Assembly: GCA_002409725.1 (NCBI GenBank)
Contig: DHOI01000038.1
Location: forward strand, 1-27,393
Direction: 5' to 3'
DNA length: 27,393 nt
DNA from: Christensenella sp. UBA5394
GTDB taxonomy: Bacteria > Bacillota > Clostridia > Christensenellales > CAG-138
A program made the translations under genes and the position numbers. The notes beneath the pieces are model-generated. The model worked only from the letters and a program-made list of their open reading frames with translations, did not search any database and was not told where the DNA came from. Each line of letters opens with the position of its first letter. Within the stretch, counting starts at the first letter, position 1. This document shows positions 1-7,219 of the stretch, in pieces.

Positions 1-651
1 CGCATAGCGCGCGGCCATGCGGTTGGTGCCGATGGCGTAGAGCTGCCGGCCAAAGAGCGTTTTGTGCAGCACGAAGCCGAATACGACGGCCAGTAGACAG
101 AAAACAAGGAACACATAAGGGATGGGGCCGAGCTTGGCATAATAGAGTTCGTAGAACCAGGCGCATTGGTGGAGGTTGCTGGCGCTCTGGCTGCCCAGGA
201 GAATCTCCGCGATGCCACGATAGAGCGTCATGGTACCCAGGGTGACGATCATGGGCGCAAGCTCCTGGAACTGGGTGAGCAGCAGGCCGTTGATCAGGCC
301 GCAGGCCATGCCGCAAAATAGGGCGATGAGTACGGAGGCGCCCATGGGTAGGCCGGCGTTATAGCTTAGGCCCAGCAGCGTGGCCGAGAGGGCCACGGTG
401 GAGCCCACGGAAAGGTCGATCTCGCCCAGCACCAGAATATAGGCCATCGGCAGGGCGATGAAGCCGCGCACGAGGAAGGTGCTGATGGCGGTAAAAATAT
501 TGTCCACATTGAGGTAATTGGAAGAGATTGAGGCGTTCATTACGTTGACAGCCACGAACAATACCAGCAGAAGCGTTTCCCAGCGCAATAAAACGGAGCG
601 GAGGGTCTTCTTCTGGGTGGAAACGATGTTGCGGGAACCATGCTCTGCCAT
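1..651 (-). CDS. ABC sugar transporter permease, partial (C-terminus beyond window)
   Basis: This is an integral membrane permease of the ribose/rhamnose-type ABC importer family (BPD_transp_2). About 217 residues are visible and the reading frame runs off the left edge. It starts at an ATG at 651-649, one base after the TAA of the upstream permease (653-655), and its AGGGAG ribosome site lies inside the end of that gene, so the two are translationally coupled. The visible part has repeated hydrophobic segments and the family hallmark LVLGEIDLSVGS, followed by an APMIVTLGTMTLYRG stretch. It pairs with the next permease and the ATPase; in rhizobial rhamnose systems these would be RhaP/RhaQ. 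The rhamnose substrate is inferred from the operon, not from the protein itself. Confidence 0.9.
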   Translation of the reverse strand, partial: MAEHGSRNIVSTQKKTLRSVLLRWETLLLVLFVAVNVMNASISSNYLNVDNIFTAISTFLVRGFIALPMAYILVLGEIDLSVGSTVALSATLLGLSYNAGLPMGASVLIALFCGMACGLINGLLLTQFQELAPMIVTLGTMTLYRGIAEILLGSQSASNLHQCAWFYELYYAKLGPIPYVFLVFCLLAVVFGFVLHKTLFGRQLYAIGTNRMAARYA

Positions 652-652
652 G

Positions 653-1669
653 TTAGATCTCCCTTGCCTTAAGCTGGTTTTTCTGCAGCGCGCGCTGCGC
701 TAGGATATTAATGATGATGGCCAGCAGAATGATGAGGCCCTTGATCGCCCGCTGCCAGAATTGCGAAATGCCGATCAGCGGCAGCGCCTTGCTGATTACG
801 GTCATGGTTAGCGCGCCCAACAGCACGCCCACCACCGAGCCCTGGCCGCCGCTGAGGCTCACGCCGCCCAGTACGCAGGCGGCGATGGCGTCCATCTCCA
901 TACCCGTGGCCATGTCGTTTTGGGCGGAGGCGTAGAGCGCTGTATACATCGCGCCCACCAGGCCTGAAAAGCTGCCCATCATGGTATAGACCACGAGCTT
1001 GATGCGCTTGATGCGGATGCCGCTGATGGACGCGGCCTCCGGGTTGCTGCCCACTGCGTAGATACGCCTGCCAAAGCGCGTCCAGCGCATGACGACGAAG
1101 AACACAGCGTAACAGATGAGCGCGATAAAGATTAGGTTGTTCATCAGGCCAAAGGAGAGCGTGTTGGTCTGCGCGAATTGCTTGAAGGAAGCCTGGAACT
1201 GATAGGCCGAGACCCATTGGCTATCCGAAACGAGGTAGGTCGCGCCACGAAAAATATTCGTCAGGCCCAATGTGGCAATGATGGGGATTACCTGGCCGTA
1301 GGCAATCACAGAGCCCACGAGCAGGCCGCAGAGCGTGCCGATGGCGATGCTCACCAGGAACATGACCAGCGTGGAGGAATAGACGCCCTCGCGCATCAGC
1401 AGCGAGGCGCACATCCCCGAGAAGGCCAGGGAAGAGGCCACGGAGATATCGATGCCACCGATGAGCAGCACGCTCATCATGCCGAGGGAGAGCGTGATGG
1501 TGGTGGAGTAGTTCTTGAGCATATCCTCGATGGTTTTGCCTGTGAGGAAGCTATGGTTTCTAGCTTGAATAAACGCGCAGATCAGCGCCAGCACGAGGAA
1601 GAGCGTCATTTCACGAGAGGCGGTGAGGCGCTTCCAAAGGGCCTTAAAATCGAAAGAAGTCTTTTGCAT
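653..1669 (-). CDS. ABC sugar transporter permease (ribose/rhamnose type)
   Basis: This 338-residue membrane permease is a normal length for the RbsC/RhaP family. A cytoplasmic N-terminus of about 18 residues precedes roughly eight to ten hydrophobic segments. The family signature GGIDISVASSLAFSG lies near residues 70-85, and a GGVSLSGGQGSVVGVLLGA region near the C-terminus resembles the conserved loop that contacts the ATPase. The ATG at 1669 follows GGAGGG at good spacing, immediately after the ATPase gene (13-base gap). It forms a heteromeric channel with the downstream permease, fed by an ATPase and by a periplasmic-type binding lipoprotein that is not in this window and may lie beyond its left edge. 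Rhamnose specificity is inferred from the neighbouring rhaA and rhaM. Confidence 0.93.
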   Translation of the reverse strand: MQKTSFDFKALWKRLTASREMTLFLVLALICAFIQARNHSFLTGKTIEDMLKNYSTTITLSLGMMSVLLIGGIDISVASSLAFSGMCASLLMREGVYSSTLVMFLVSIAIGTLCGLLVGSVIAYGQVIPIIATLGLTNIFRGATYLVSDSQWVSAYQFQASFKQFAQTNTLSFGLMNNLIFIALICYAVFFVVMRWTRFGRRIYAVGSNPEAASISGIRIKRIKLVVYTMMGSFSGLVGAMYTALYASAQNDMATGMEMDAIAACVLGGVSLSGGQGSVVGVLLGALTMTVISKALPLIGISQFWQRAIKGLIILLAIIINILAQRALQKNQLKAREI

Positions 1670-1682
1670 CTGCTATCCCTCC

Positions 1683-3191
1683 TTACGCGCCCTGGGCAGG
1701 CTGCGCGTGTTTGCGCATGGCCAGCTCGAGGATGCGCTCCTGCGTGGCCTCGGCCCGGCTCAGCTCGCCGGTCATCCGTCCGTCGCACATCACGAAGATG
1801 CGGTCGCACATGCCGAGGATCTCGGGCATTTCGGAGGAGATCATGATCACGGCAAGGCCCGCTTCGGCCAGCTCGCCCATAATCTCGTAAACGGCCGCCT
1901 TCGCGCCCACATCCACACCCTTGGTCGGCTCGTCCATGATGAGTACTTTGAGGGAGGAGTTGAGCGCCTTGGCGACCACCACCTTTTGCTGGTTGCCGCC
2001 GGAGAGCGAGCTGCATGCATCAAAGATTGAAACCGCCCTTACATCTACCCTCTCGGCCAGGCGCTTGGCGTCGGCGTTTTCCTCGCTTTCGGAAAGGACG
2101 CCGTATTTTGCGTAGCGCTTGAGCTCGGATAGGGTGATGTTGCGTCCAATGCCCCAATCCAACAGCAGGCCCTGCTGCTGGCGGTCCTCCGTGAGTAGGC
2201 CGATGCCCAGGCGCATGGCATCCTGCGGCTTTTTGATGGAAACGGGCTTGCCTTCAAGGAAAATCTTGCCTGCGTCGTAGCGCTCCACGCCAAAGAGCGT
2301 TTGGACCACCTCCGTACGCCCAGCGCCCACCAATCCGGTGAGGCCCACGATCTCGCCACGCCGCACATTTAGGGAGACATCCTTAAAATAGCCCGCGTGG
2401 CTCAGCCCCTCCACCTGCAGCACCTCTTCGCCCGGCACGATGGAGGGCTTGGGGAAGAGCTCCTTGATCTCGCGGCCCACCATGGCCTTAATCAGCTCCG
2501 GCTCGGTGATGGTGGCCGCATCGAAGGTGCCGATATAATGCGCATCGCGGAAAACCGTGACCCGCGAGGCCAGGCGGTACATATCCTCCAGCCTGTGCGA
2601 GATGAAGATGATGGATGTGCCCTCGTCCCGTAGGGCCTCGGTGATGCGGTAAAGCTCTTCGGATTCGCTTTTGGTCAGGGCGGCCGTGGGCTCATCCATG
2701 ATGATGATGTTCGCGTTCATGGAGAGGGCTTTGGCGATCTCCACCATCTGCTGCTGGGCTACGGATAGCGAGCTCATCAGCGCCGTGGCGCTGAAGGATA
2801 CGCCCAAGGGGCGAAGCAGCTCCTCTGCGCGGCGGTTCATTTCCTTCCATTGCAATAGGCCGCCCTTGACGCACTCGTGGCCCATAAAAATGTTTTCCGC
2901 CACAGAAAGATGCGGGTAGCTGGTCACATGCTGGTAGATGGCTGCGATGCCGTGGCGCTGGGCGTCCAGCGGCGTCTTGAATTCCACCTTCCGGCCATCC
3001 ATGAAGACGCTACCCTCGTCGGGCTGGTGCACGCCGGTAATCACCTTGATGAAGGTGGATTTACCTGCGCCGTTTTCCCCCATGATGGCGTGGATCTCGC
3101 CAGGCAGCAATTGGAAGCTCACCCGGTCGAGCGCCTTCACGCCCGGGAAAACCTTTGTGATATTCTTTAGTTCCAAACGGAATTCGGACAT
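1683..3191 (-). CDS. Sugar ABC transporter ATP-binding protein, two ABC domains
   Basis: This 502-residue ATPase has two fused ABC domains, the usual architecture of RbsA/MglA/RhaT-type sugar importers. Domain 1 has Walker A GENGAGKST at residues 38-46, a signature-like LSVAQQQ and Walker B IIIMDEPTAAL. Domain 2 has the usual degenerate Walker A (GLVGAGRT), an intact LSGGNQQKVVVAKAL signature and VLIMDEPTKGVD. The ATG at 3191 follows AAGGAGGG. It sits 13 bases after rhaA and 13 bases before the permease gene, so all are likely on one mRNA from the promoter upstream of rhaM. It powers uptake at the cytoplasmic face of the membrane. The rhizobial counterpart is called RhaT, a name that clashes with the E. 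coli rhamnose symporter. Confidence 0.94.
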   Translation of the reverse strand: MSEFRLELKNITKVFPGVKALDRVSFQLLPGEIHAIMGENGAGKSTFIKVITGVHQPDEGSVFMDGRKVEFKTPLDAQRHGIAAIYQHVTSYPHLSVAENIFMGHECVKGGLLQWKEMNRRAEELLRPLGVSFSATALMSSLSVAQQQMVEIAKALSMNANIIIMDEPTAALTKSESEELYRITEALRDEGTSIIFISHRLEDMYRLASRVTVFRDAHYIGTFDAATITEPELIKAMVGREIKELFPKPSIVPGEEVLQVEGLSHAGYFKDVSLNVRRGEIVGLTGLVGAGRTEVVQTLFGVERYDAGKIFLEGKPVSIKKPQDAMRLGIGLLTEDRQQQGLLLDWGIGRNITLSELKRYAKYGVLSESEENADAKRLAERVDVRAVSIFDACSSLSGGNQQKVVVAKALNSSLKVLIMDEPTKGVDVGAKAAVYEIMGELAEAGLAVIMISSEMPEILGMCDRIFVMCDGRMTGELSRAEATQERILELAMRKHAQPAQGA

Positions 3192-3204
3192 AGGCCCTCC
3201 TTAT

Positions 3205-4449
3205 TTATCCGCGCTCATAAGCCCTAGCGATTGCTAACCACTCTCCATCCTGCGGAGTGCCACGCTGCTCGCAATAATGCGCCCAAACCGCGCCGAAAGG
3301 CATGGTTTTACGATCTTCCAGAGCGGCGAAGCGGGCTGTGTAATCCCCGGCATATTCCACCTCGCGGATGGCCCGCGCGGGCGCGAGGCAGGATTTGAGC
3401 AGCGCCTTGCGCGCGTTGCGCATGCCGATGGCCCAGGCCGCGATGCGGTTGATGGAGGCGTCGAAATAATCGAGGCCGATGAACACCCGCTCTTCGAGGC
3501 CATTCCAGATGATCTCGTCCATGATGCGCATCAGCTCGTCGTCTAGGGTGATCACGTGGTCGCTATCCCAGCGCACGCCGCGGCTCACATGCAGCAGGAT
3601 CTTATCGAGGAATTGCAGCACCGCGGTGATCTTGGCGCTGATGACCTCGGTGGGATGGAAATGGCCCGCGTCCAGCGTATAGAGCTTGCCGCGCGAAAGG
3701 GCGTAGCCCAGCGCGTACTCGTGGCTGGCCACCGTGTAGCTTTCCACGCCCACGCCAAAGAGCTTACTCTCCACAGAGCAGGGGACGAGCGCCTCGTCGA
3801 TGGGCTCTTTAAAGATAGCGTCCAGCGATGCGGTCATCAGGTCGCGGCGGCGCACGGTATCCACGCACACATCCTTATAGCCATCCGGCATCCAATAATT
3901 GACCGTGCAGGGTTGGCCAGTGCCTTTGGCGAATTCGAGGGCGATCTCGCGGCAGCGCTTGCCGTGCTCAATCCAGAAGCTGCGCGTGCCCGGATCGAAG
4001 CTGCTGAGCGAAAAGTCGCCGTCCATTCTGGGGTGCGAAAAATAGGTGGGGTTGAAATCGAGACCCAGGCCGGTCTGCTTAGCCCAATCCAGCCAGGCGG
4101 CGAATTGCTCGATCGTATAAGCGTCGCGGTCGATCTTGCGTCCGCCCTTCTCCGCGTAGCTGGCATGCAGGCTCAGCTTGGTGCGGCCCGGAATCAGGCG
4201 CAGGGCCGCCTCGATATCCGCTCGAAGCTCACCCGGCGTGCGGGCGCGGCCCGGGTAATTGCCGGTGGTCTGTATGCCGCCACTGAGGGCGTCCGAACCG
4301 TCGAAGCCGATCACATCGTCCCCCTGCCAGCAATGCATGGATACGGGAACCGCGTCCGCCCGGGCGATGGCGGCTTCCACATCTACGCCCACAGCGGCAT
4401 ATTGCTCTTTGGCGATTTCAAACGCCTGGTTGATCTTTACGCTCTCCAT
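3205..4449 (-). CDS. rhaA: L-rhamnose isomerase
   Basis: This cytoplasmic enzyme converts L-rhamnose to L-rhamnulose, the first committed step of rhamnose breakdown. The 414 residues match the usual length of RhaA (about 415-425). The Mn/Zn-binding barrel motifs are visible: HASYAEKGG near residues 95-103, DFNPTYFSHP at 131-140, LDAGHFHPTEV near 259-269 (H263 and H265 as likely ligands or near-ligands) and RWDSDHV near 293-299 (D295 and D297). SMHCWQGDDV near the N-terminus and the substrate-loop GGIQTTGNYPGRAR are also family hallmarks. The ATG at 4449 follows AGGAGAG. It lies 64 bases downstream of rhaM and 13 bases upstream of the ABC ATPase gene, so import and isomerisation are made from one transcript. 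Confidence 0.96.
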   Translation of the reverse strand: MESVKINQAFEIAKEQYAAVGVDVEAAIARADAVPVSMHCWQGDDVIGFDGSDALSGGIQTTGNYPGRARTPGELRADIEAALRLIPGRTKLSLHASYAEKGGRKIDRDAYTIEQFAAWLDWAKQTGLGLDFNPTYFSHPRMDGDFSLSSFDPGTRSFWIEHGKRCREIALEFAKGTGQPCTVNYWMPDGYKDVCVDTVRRRDLMTASLDAIFKEPIDEALVPCSVESKLFGVGVESYTVASHEYALGYALSRGKLYTLDAGHFHPTEVISAKITAVLQFLDKILLHVSRGVRWDSDHVITLDDELMRIMDEIIWNGLEERVFIGLDYFDASINRIAAWAIGMRNARKALLKSCLAPARAIREVEYAGDYTARFAALEDRKTMPFGAVWAHYCEQRGTPQDGEWLAIARAYERG

Positions 4450-4513
4450 TTATCTCTCCTAAATTGATTGAATTAAATCATGCGAATGCGTGCCGCGGGG
4501 CGTGCGCAACACG

Positions 4514-4828
4514 CTATTTATGCAAAAATACCTGCCGCAGTAGCGGCTGCGCACCGGTCACAGGATCCATCTCCATGGCCATAACGTCTTTCATATAGTC
4601 GTTCCATCTTTGCACGACAGGGCTCTCGGCCTGCACCCGAGCCGCGTGCGCCACGCTCTCGCATTCGTAATAGCCGAAAAGCTCGTCGCCTACGTTCCAG
4701 ATCGTATAGTTGTGGATGCCGGCCTTGTTGAGCACCTCGGTCATCACCGGCCAGATGGCATCGTGCCTGTGGATATATTCTTCCAGCTTCCCGGGCAGCA
4801 CGCGCGCCTTCCAAGCGTAACGTTCCAT
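4514..4828 (-). CDS. rhaM: L-rhamnose mutarotase
   Basis: This small cytoplasmic enzyme interconverts the alpha and beta anomers of L-rhamnose, speeding supply of the form used by the isomerase. It has 104 residues, identical to the E. coli enzyme's length. The ferredoxin-like fold residues are recognisable: YIHRHDAIWP, with H22 at the position of the catalytic histidine, YTIWNVGDELFGYYE, and a C-terminal VVQRWNDYM followed by PLLRQVF. It is the first gene of the leftward operon; the ATG at 4828 follows AAAGGAGA. The long gap upstream (to 5127) carries the operator and promoter signals described separately. Confidence 0.95.
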   Translation of the reverse strand: MERYAWKARVLPGKLEEYIHRHDAIWPVMTEVLNKAGIHNYTIWNVGDELFGYYECESVAHAARVQAESPVVQRWNDYMKDVMAMEMDPVTGAQPLLRQVFLHK

Positions 4829-4893
4829 AAGGTCTCCTTTCGGCTTAAGCGTTTTGGTGATTGGACTTAACTATATAAATATCTTGTGTAAGT

Positions 4894-4924
4894 ATGTTGA
4901 CATTTTATTGCACTATGTTGCCAT
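4894..4924 (-). promoter_or_regulatory. Candidate AraC-family operator upstream of rhaM (two half-sites, 21-bp period)
   Basis: On the plus strand TATGTTG occurs at 4893-4899 and again at 4914-4920, exactly 21 bp apart, the two-helical-turn spacing typical of AraC-family direct-repeat operators. Read toward rhaM, the half-sites are ATGGCAACATAG (distal) and ATGTCAACAT (proximal). An ungapped comparison with 6022-6052, upstream of the other rhamnose operon, gives 18 identities over 31 positions, including both CAA cores and a GATAG/CATAG extension, in the same orientation relative to transcription. A possible -10 for rhaM (TATAGT at 4875-4870) lies between this site and the gene, with no clear -35, as expected for an activator-dependent promoter. 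Binding itself is inferred. Confidence 0.6.
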
Positions 4925-5005
4925 GGGCTTCCGTGGCTACCCATACCCGCTCTATATGTTACGGTTAACGAATTGTGCGGAATTAATAGGGGGAAAATCG
5001 AATTG

Positions 5006-5056
5006 TTGCAATACCCTGCTGCGATGCAATATACTAGAACTATATTTAGTATTGCA
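5006..5056 (+). promoter_or_regulatory. Promoter of the araC-family gene with a flanking inverted repeat
   Basis: TTGCAA at 5006-5011 and TATACT at 5030-5035 are separated by 18 bp and read toward the regulator gene. The octamer TGCAATAC at 5007-5014, overlapping the -35, is repeated in inverted form as GTATTGCA at 5049-5056, downstream of the -10. The pair could be a site for autoregulation or for another regulator. The rest of the 4829-5127 gap is AT-rich and holds the rhaM operator. Confidence 0.5.
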
Positions 5057-5127
5057 GATTATGTTATGTTTGTCATTGCTTAATGTTGGTTAACTATCAA
5101 AATATCTTGGCTTGGAGGACATCTTCT

Positions 5128-6015
5128 ATGGCGGGCGTTCAATTAAACTATGAGCTGGATATTACGTCCAATTCCACCTGGCTCACCGTCACATCCGGCC
5201 AGCAGGCCAAGCAGAGCCTGCCCTATGTGCAGGAGGTGGGGGATTTTCTTGCGCGGGAAAAATACTATACGCGGCGCGAGGGGCTGCCATCTTATCTGAT
5301 CAAATACGTCGTTTCCGGCGAGGGCCTGCTGGAGTATAACGGCGCTACGGAAACCGTGAGCCCGGGCCAGGCCTTCTGGATCGAGTGCCGCAAGCCGCAG
5401 TTTTACCAAACCAGCCCCATAAAAAAGGAATGGCATATGCTCTGGGTGCATTTTTACGGCCATGGCTGTGCGCGCTATTATGACCTCTTTTTATCGCAAA
5501 ACGATGGTTGCAACGTGATCACCCTCCCTCCCAATACCGCCGCGCCGGCCATCCTGCGCGAGCTGATGGAGATCTACAGGTACGGGCAAAGCTCCCTGGC
5601 AGGGGATATCCGCGCGGCCAGGCTGCTGACGGACCTGATGAGCGATTGCGCCCTGAGCGCCTGCACCCTGCCGGAGCATGAGATGGTGCCCGACTGCATC
5701 CAGGAGGCGCGCACGTATTTGCTGGATAACTACCATATGCGCATTACGCTGGATGATCTGGCCAAGCGCTTTTCAATGAACAAGTTCTATTTTCAAAAGC
5801 TCTTCAAGCGCTACACGGGCTTCACGCCCAACGAATTTTTGATCTTTACACGGCTCAACCGGGCCAAGGAGCTTTTGCGTACCACCAACGATACCATCAA
5901 CCAGATCGCCTTTGAGGTGGGCATCGAAAACTCCAGCCACTTCATCAACCAGTTTAAGCAGCGCGAGGGGATCACGCCCCATGCCTTCCGCCAGAGCTGG
6001 TATAAGATGATTTAG
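5128..6015 (+). CDS. AraC-family transcriptional regulator, likely rhamnose activator
   Basis: This 295-residue regulator has the RhaR/RhaS-like layout: an N-terminal cupin-type sugar-sensing domain (about residues 15-150, with YVVSGEGLLEYNG and SPGQAFWIECRKPQFYQ), a linker, and a C-terminal pair of helix-turn-helix motifs. The first HTH is MRITLDDLAKRFSMNKFYFQKLFKRYTG; the second contains TINQIAFEVGIENSSHFINQFKQREG and is followed by TPHAFR. The start chosen is the ATG at 5128 because GGAGG at 5114-5118 has 9-base spacing; an in-frame ATG at 5083 has no such site. It lies between two rhamnose operons that share a direct-repeat operator, so it is the likely regulator of both. The ligand (rhamnose or rhamnulose) is inferred from context. 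Confidence 0.9.
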   Translation: MAGVQLNYELDITSNSTWLTVTSGQQAKQSLPYVQEVGDFLAREKYYTRREGLPSYLIKYVVSGEGLLEYNGATETVSPGQAFWIECRKPQFYQTSPIKKEWHMLWVHFYGHGCARYYDLFLSQNDGCNVITLPPNTAAPAILRELMEIYRYGQSSLAGDIRAARLLTDLMSDCALSACTLPEHEMVPDCIQEARTYLLDNYHMRITLDDLAKRFSMNKFYFQKLFKRYTGFTPNEFLIFTRLNRAKELLRTTNDTINQIAFEVGIENSSHFINQFKQREGITPHAFRQSWYKMI

Positions 6016-6021
6016 CCGCTT

Positions 6022-6087
6022 TTGTCAAGATAGCGATATTATTGTCCAACTTTGCTGGTGTACGTTCTGAAACGGCTTTGCTATAAT
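6022..6087 (+). promoter_or_regulatory. Promoter and second AraC-type operator of the rightward rhamnose operon
   Basis: TTGTCAAGATAG starts at 6022 and TTGTCCAAC at 6042; their CAA cores (6026-6028 and 6047-6049) are 21 bp apart. The 31-base stretch 6022-6052 matches the rhaM-side operator at 18 ungapped positions. Downstream is an extended -10, TGCTATAAT, with TATAAT at 6082-6087 and only a poor -35 (TGTACG at 6059-6064). That suits a class II activator contacting polymerase from a site just upstream of -35. No terminator was seen after the regulator gene, so some read-through from it is possible. Confidence 0.6.
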
Positions 6088-6157
6088 GGAACCATAAGGT
6101 GTTATCATTTCCCATGCACGGCGTCAATGTAATGTTATGGATCAAGAGGAAAAGCAG

Positions 6158-7219
6158 ATGGATTTTTTTACAACGCATCAGGAAAGGCTGCAAGCCTTCC
6201 GCACGCTCTCCTGTGAGATCGGCGCGCGGACGGATTATGTGCAGGGCGGGGGCGGCAACACTTCCGTAAAGCTGGAAGGGGGGCTGATGGCCATCAAGGC
6301 CTCGGGCTACCGCCTAAGCGACATCCGAGAGGACGCGGCCTATGCCGTGCTCGACGGGGCGGCCGTGCGGGAATTCTACCTTTCGCACCAGCCAGGGGAT
6401 TTTAGCGATGTGGAAAGTGAGTGCGCCGCCTTCACCAAGGGGCAGGTCAAGCAAATCGCGGGGCTGGCCGCACTGCGCCCCTCTGTAGAGGCGGGCTTTC
6501 ATTCCCTGCTCGACAGATATGTGATCCACAGCCACAGCGTATACGCCAACCTCGCCGCCTGCGCCAAAGAATGCGAAAGCATACTAGCCGTGGCCTTTGC
6601 GGACGCGCACTTCGCCTGGGGCATGGTTCCCTATGTGGATCCGGGCGGCCGGCTTACCTTTTCCATCCGCGATGAGATAAAGCGCGTGGAAGCGCTAGCG
6701 GGCCGCCGGCCGGCCGTGCTGGTGATGCAAAACCACGGCATCATCGCGCATGCGGAGGATGCGGCGGAAGCCATAAGCATCCATGCGGCCGCAAACGAGC
6801 GCCTGGCCGGCTATTTCGGCCTTAGCGGCGATTCCTTCCCGGAGGCGCGTATCCGCCAAACGGGCGAAAACGAATTCGTTTCGGATACGCCGTATCTGCA
6901 AAGCTTCCTGCGGGGGGATGGCTATCCGGAAGAAAAGCTCTTGGCTGAGCCGCTCTATCCGGATCAAATGGTGTTTTTAACCGGCACGCTGGGCGAGACG
7001 GCTTTGATCGATCGTGCGAGCGGCACGGTGCGGTATCGCATGGAGGAAAGCGCCGCCCTCACCCTGGAGCAAACGCTCATGGCCGTTGTTTTTATTGAAG
7101 AAACGCTGCGCGCAGCCAACCTGACCCTGCAAACGATGGGAGAGGCGGCCAAAGCCTTTATTGCCAACTGGGAAAGCGAGAAATACCGCAAGCAGCTGGC
7201 CGCGGGTGCGAAGCCATGA
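6158..7219 (+). CDS. Class II aldolase, probable rhamnulose-1-phosphate aldolase (RhaE-type domain)
   Basis: This zinc-dependent class II aldolase has 353 residues and probably cleaves L-rhamnulose 1-phosphate to dihydroxyacetone phosphate and L-lactaldehyde. It has the glycine-rich phosphate loop GGGGNTS (30-36), ASG, PSVEAGFH with E111, zinc-type histidines H124 and H126 in VIHSHSVYAN, and H193 in MQNHG. The GGGGNTSVK style resembles the aldolase half of bifunctional RhaE/RhaEW proteins, not the shorter E. coli RhaD. The start is the ATG at 6158, where AGAGGA lies 7 bases upstream; an in-frame ATG at 6137 lacks a site. It is the first gene of the operon, and its stop overlaps the rhaB start (ATGA). 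Substrate is inferred from neighbours. Confidence 0.85.
   Translation: MDFFTTHQERLQAFRTLSCEIGARTDYVQGGGGNTSVKLEGGLMAIKASGYRLSDIREDAAYAVLDGAAVREFYLSHQPGDFSDVESECAAFTKGQVKQIAGLAALRPSVEAGFHSLLDRYVIHSHSVYANLAACAKECESILAVAFADAHFAWGMVPYVDPGGRLTFSIRDEIKRVEALAGRRPAVLVMQNHGIIAHAEDAAEAISIHAAANERLAGYFGLSGDSFPEARIRQTGENEFVSDTPYLQSFLRGDGYPEEKLLAEPLYPDQMVFLTGTLGETALIDRASGTVRYRMEESAALTLEQTLMAVVFIEETLRAANLTLQTMGEAAKAFIANWESEKYRKQLAAGAKP

Noticed and set aside
4841..4855. A cre-like core (AAACGCTT on the minus strand) between the rhaM promoter and start
   Set aside because: The outer TG and CA positions of the catabolite-repression site do not match.
4897..4902. A perfect TTGACA on the plus strand
   Set aside because: No -10 lies at a proper distance downstream; the hexamer is part of the direct-repeat operator.
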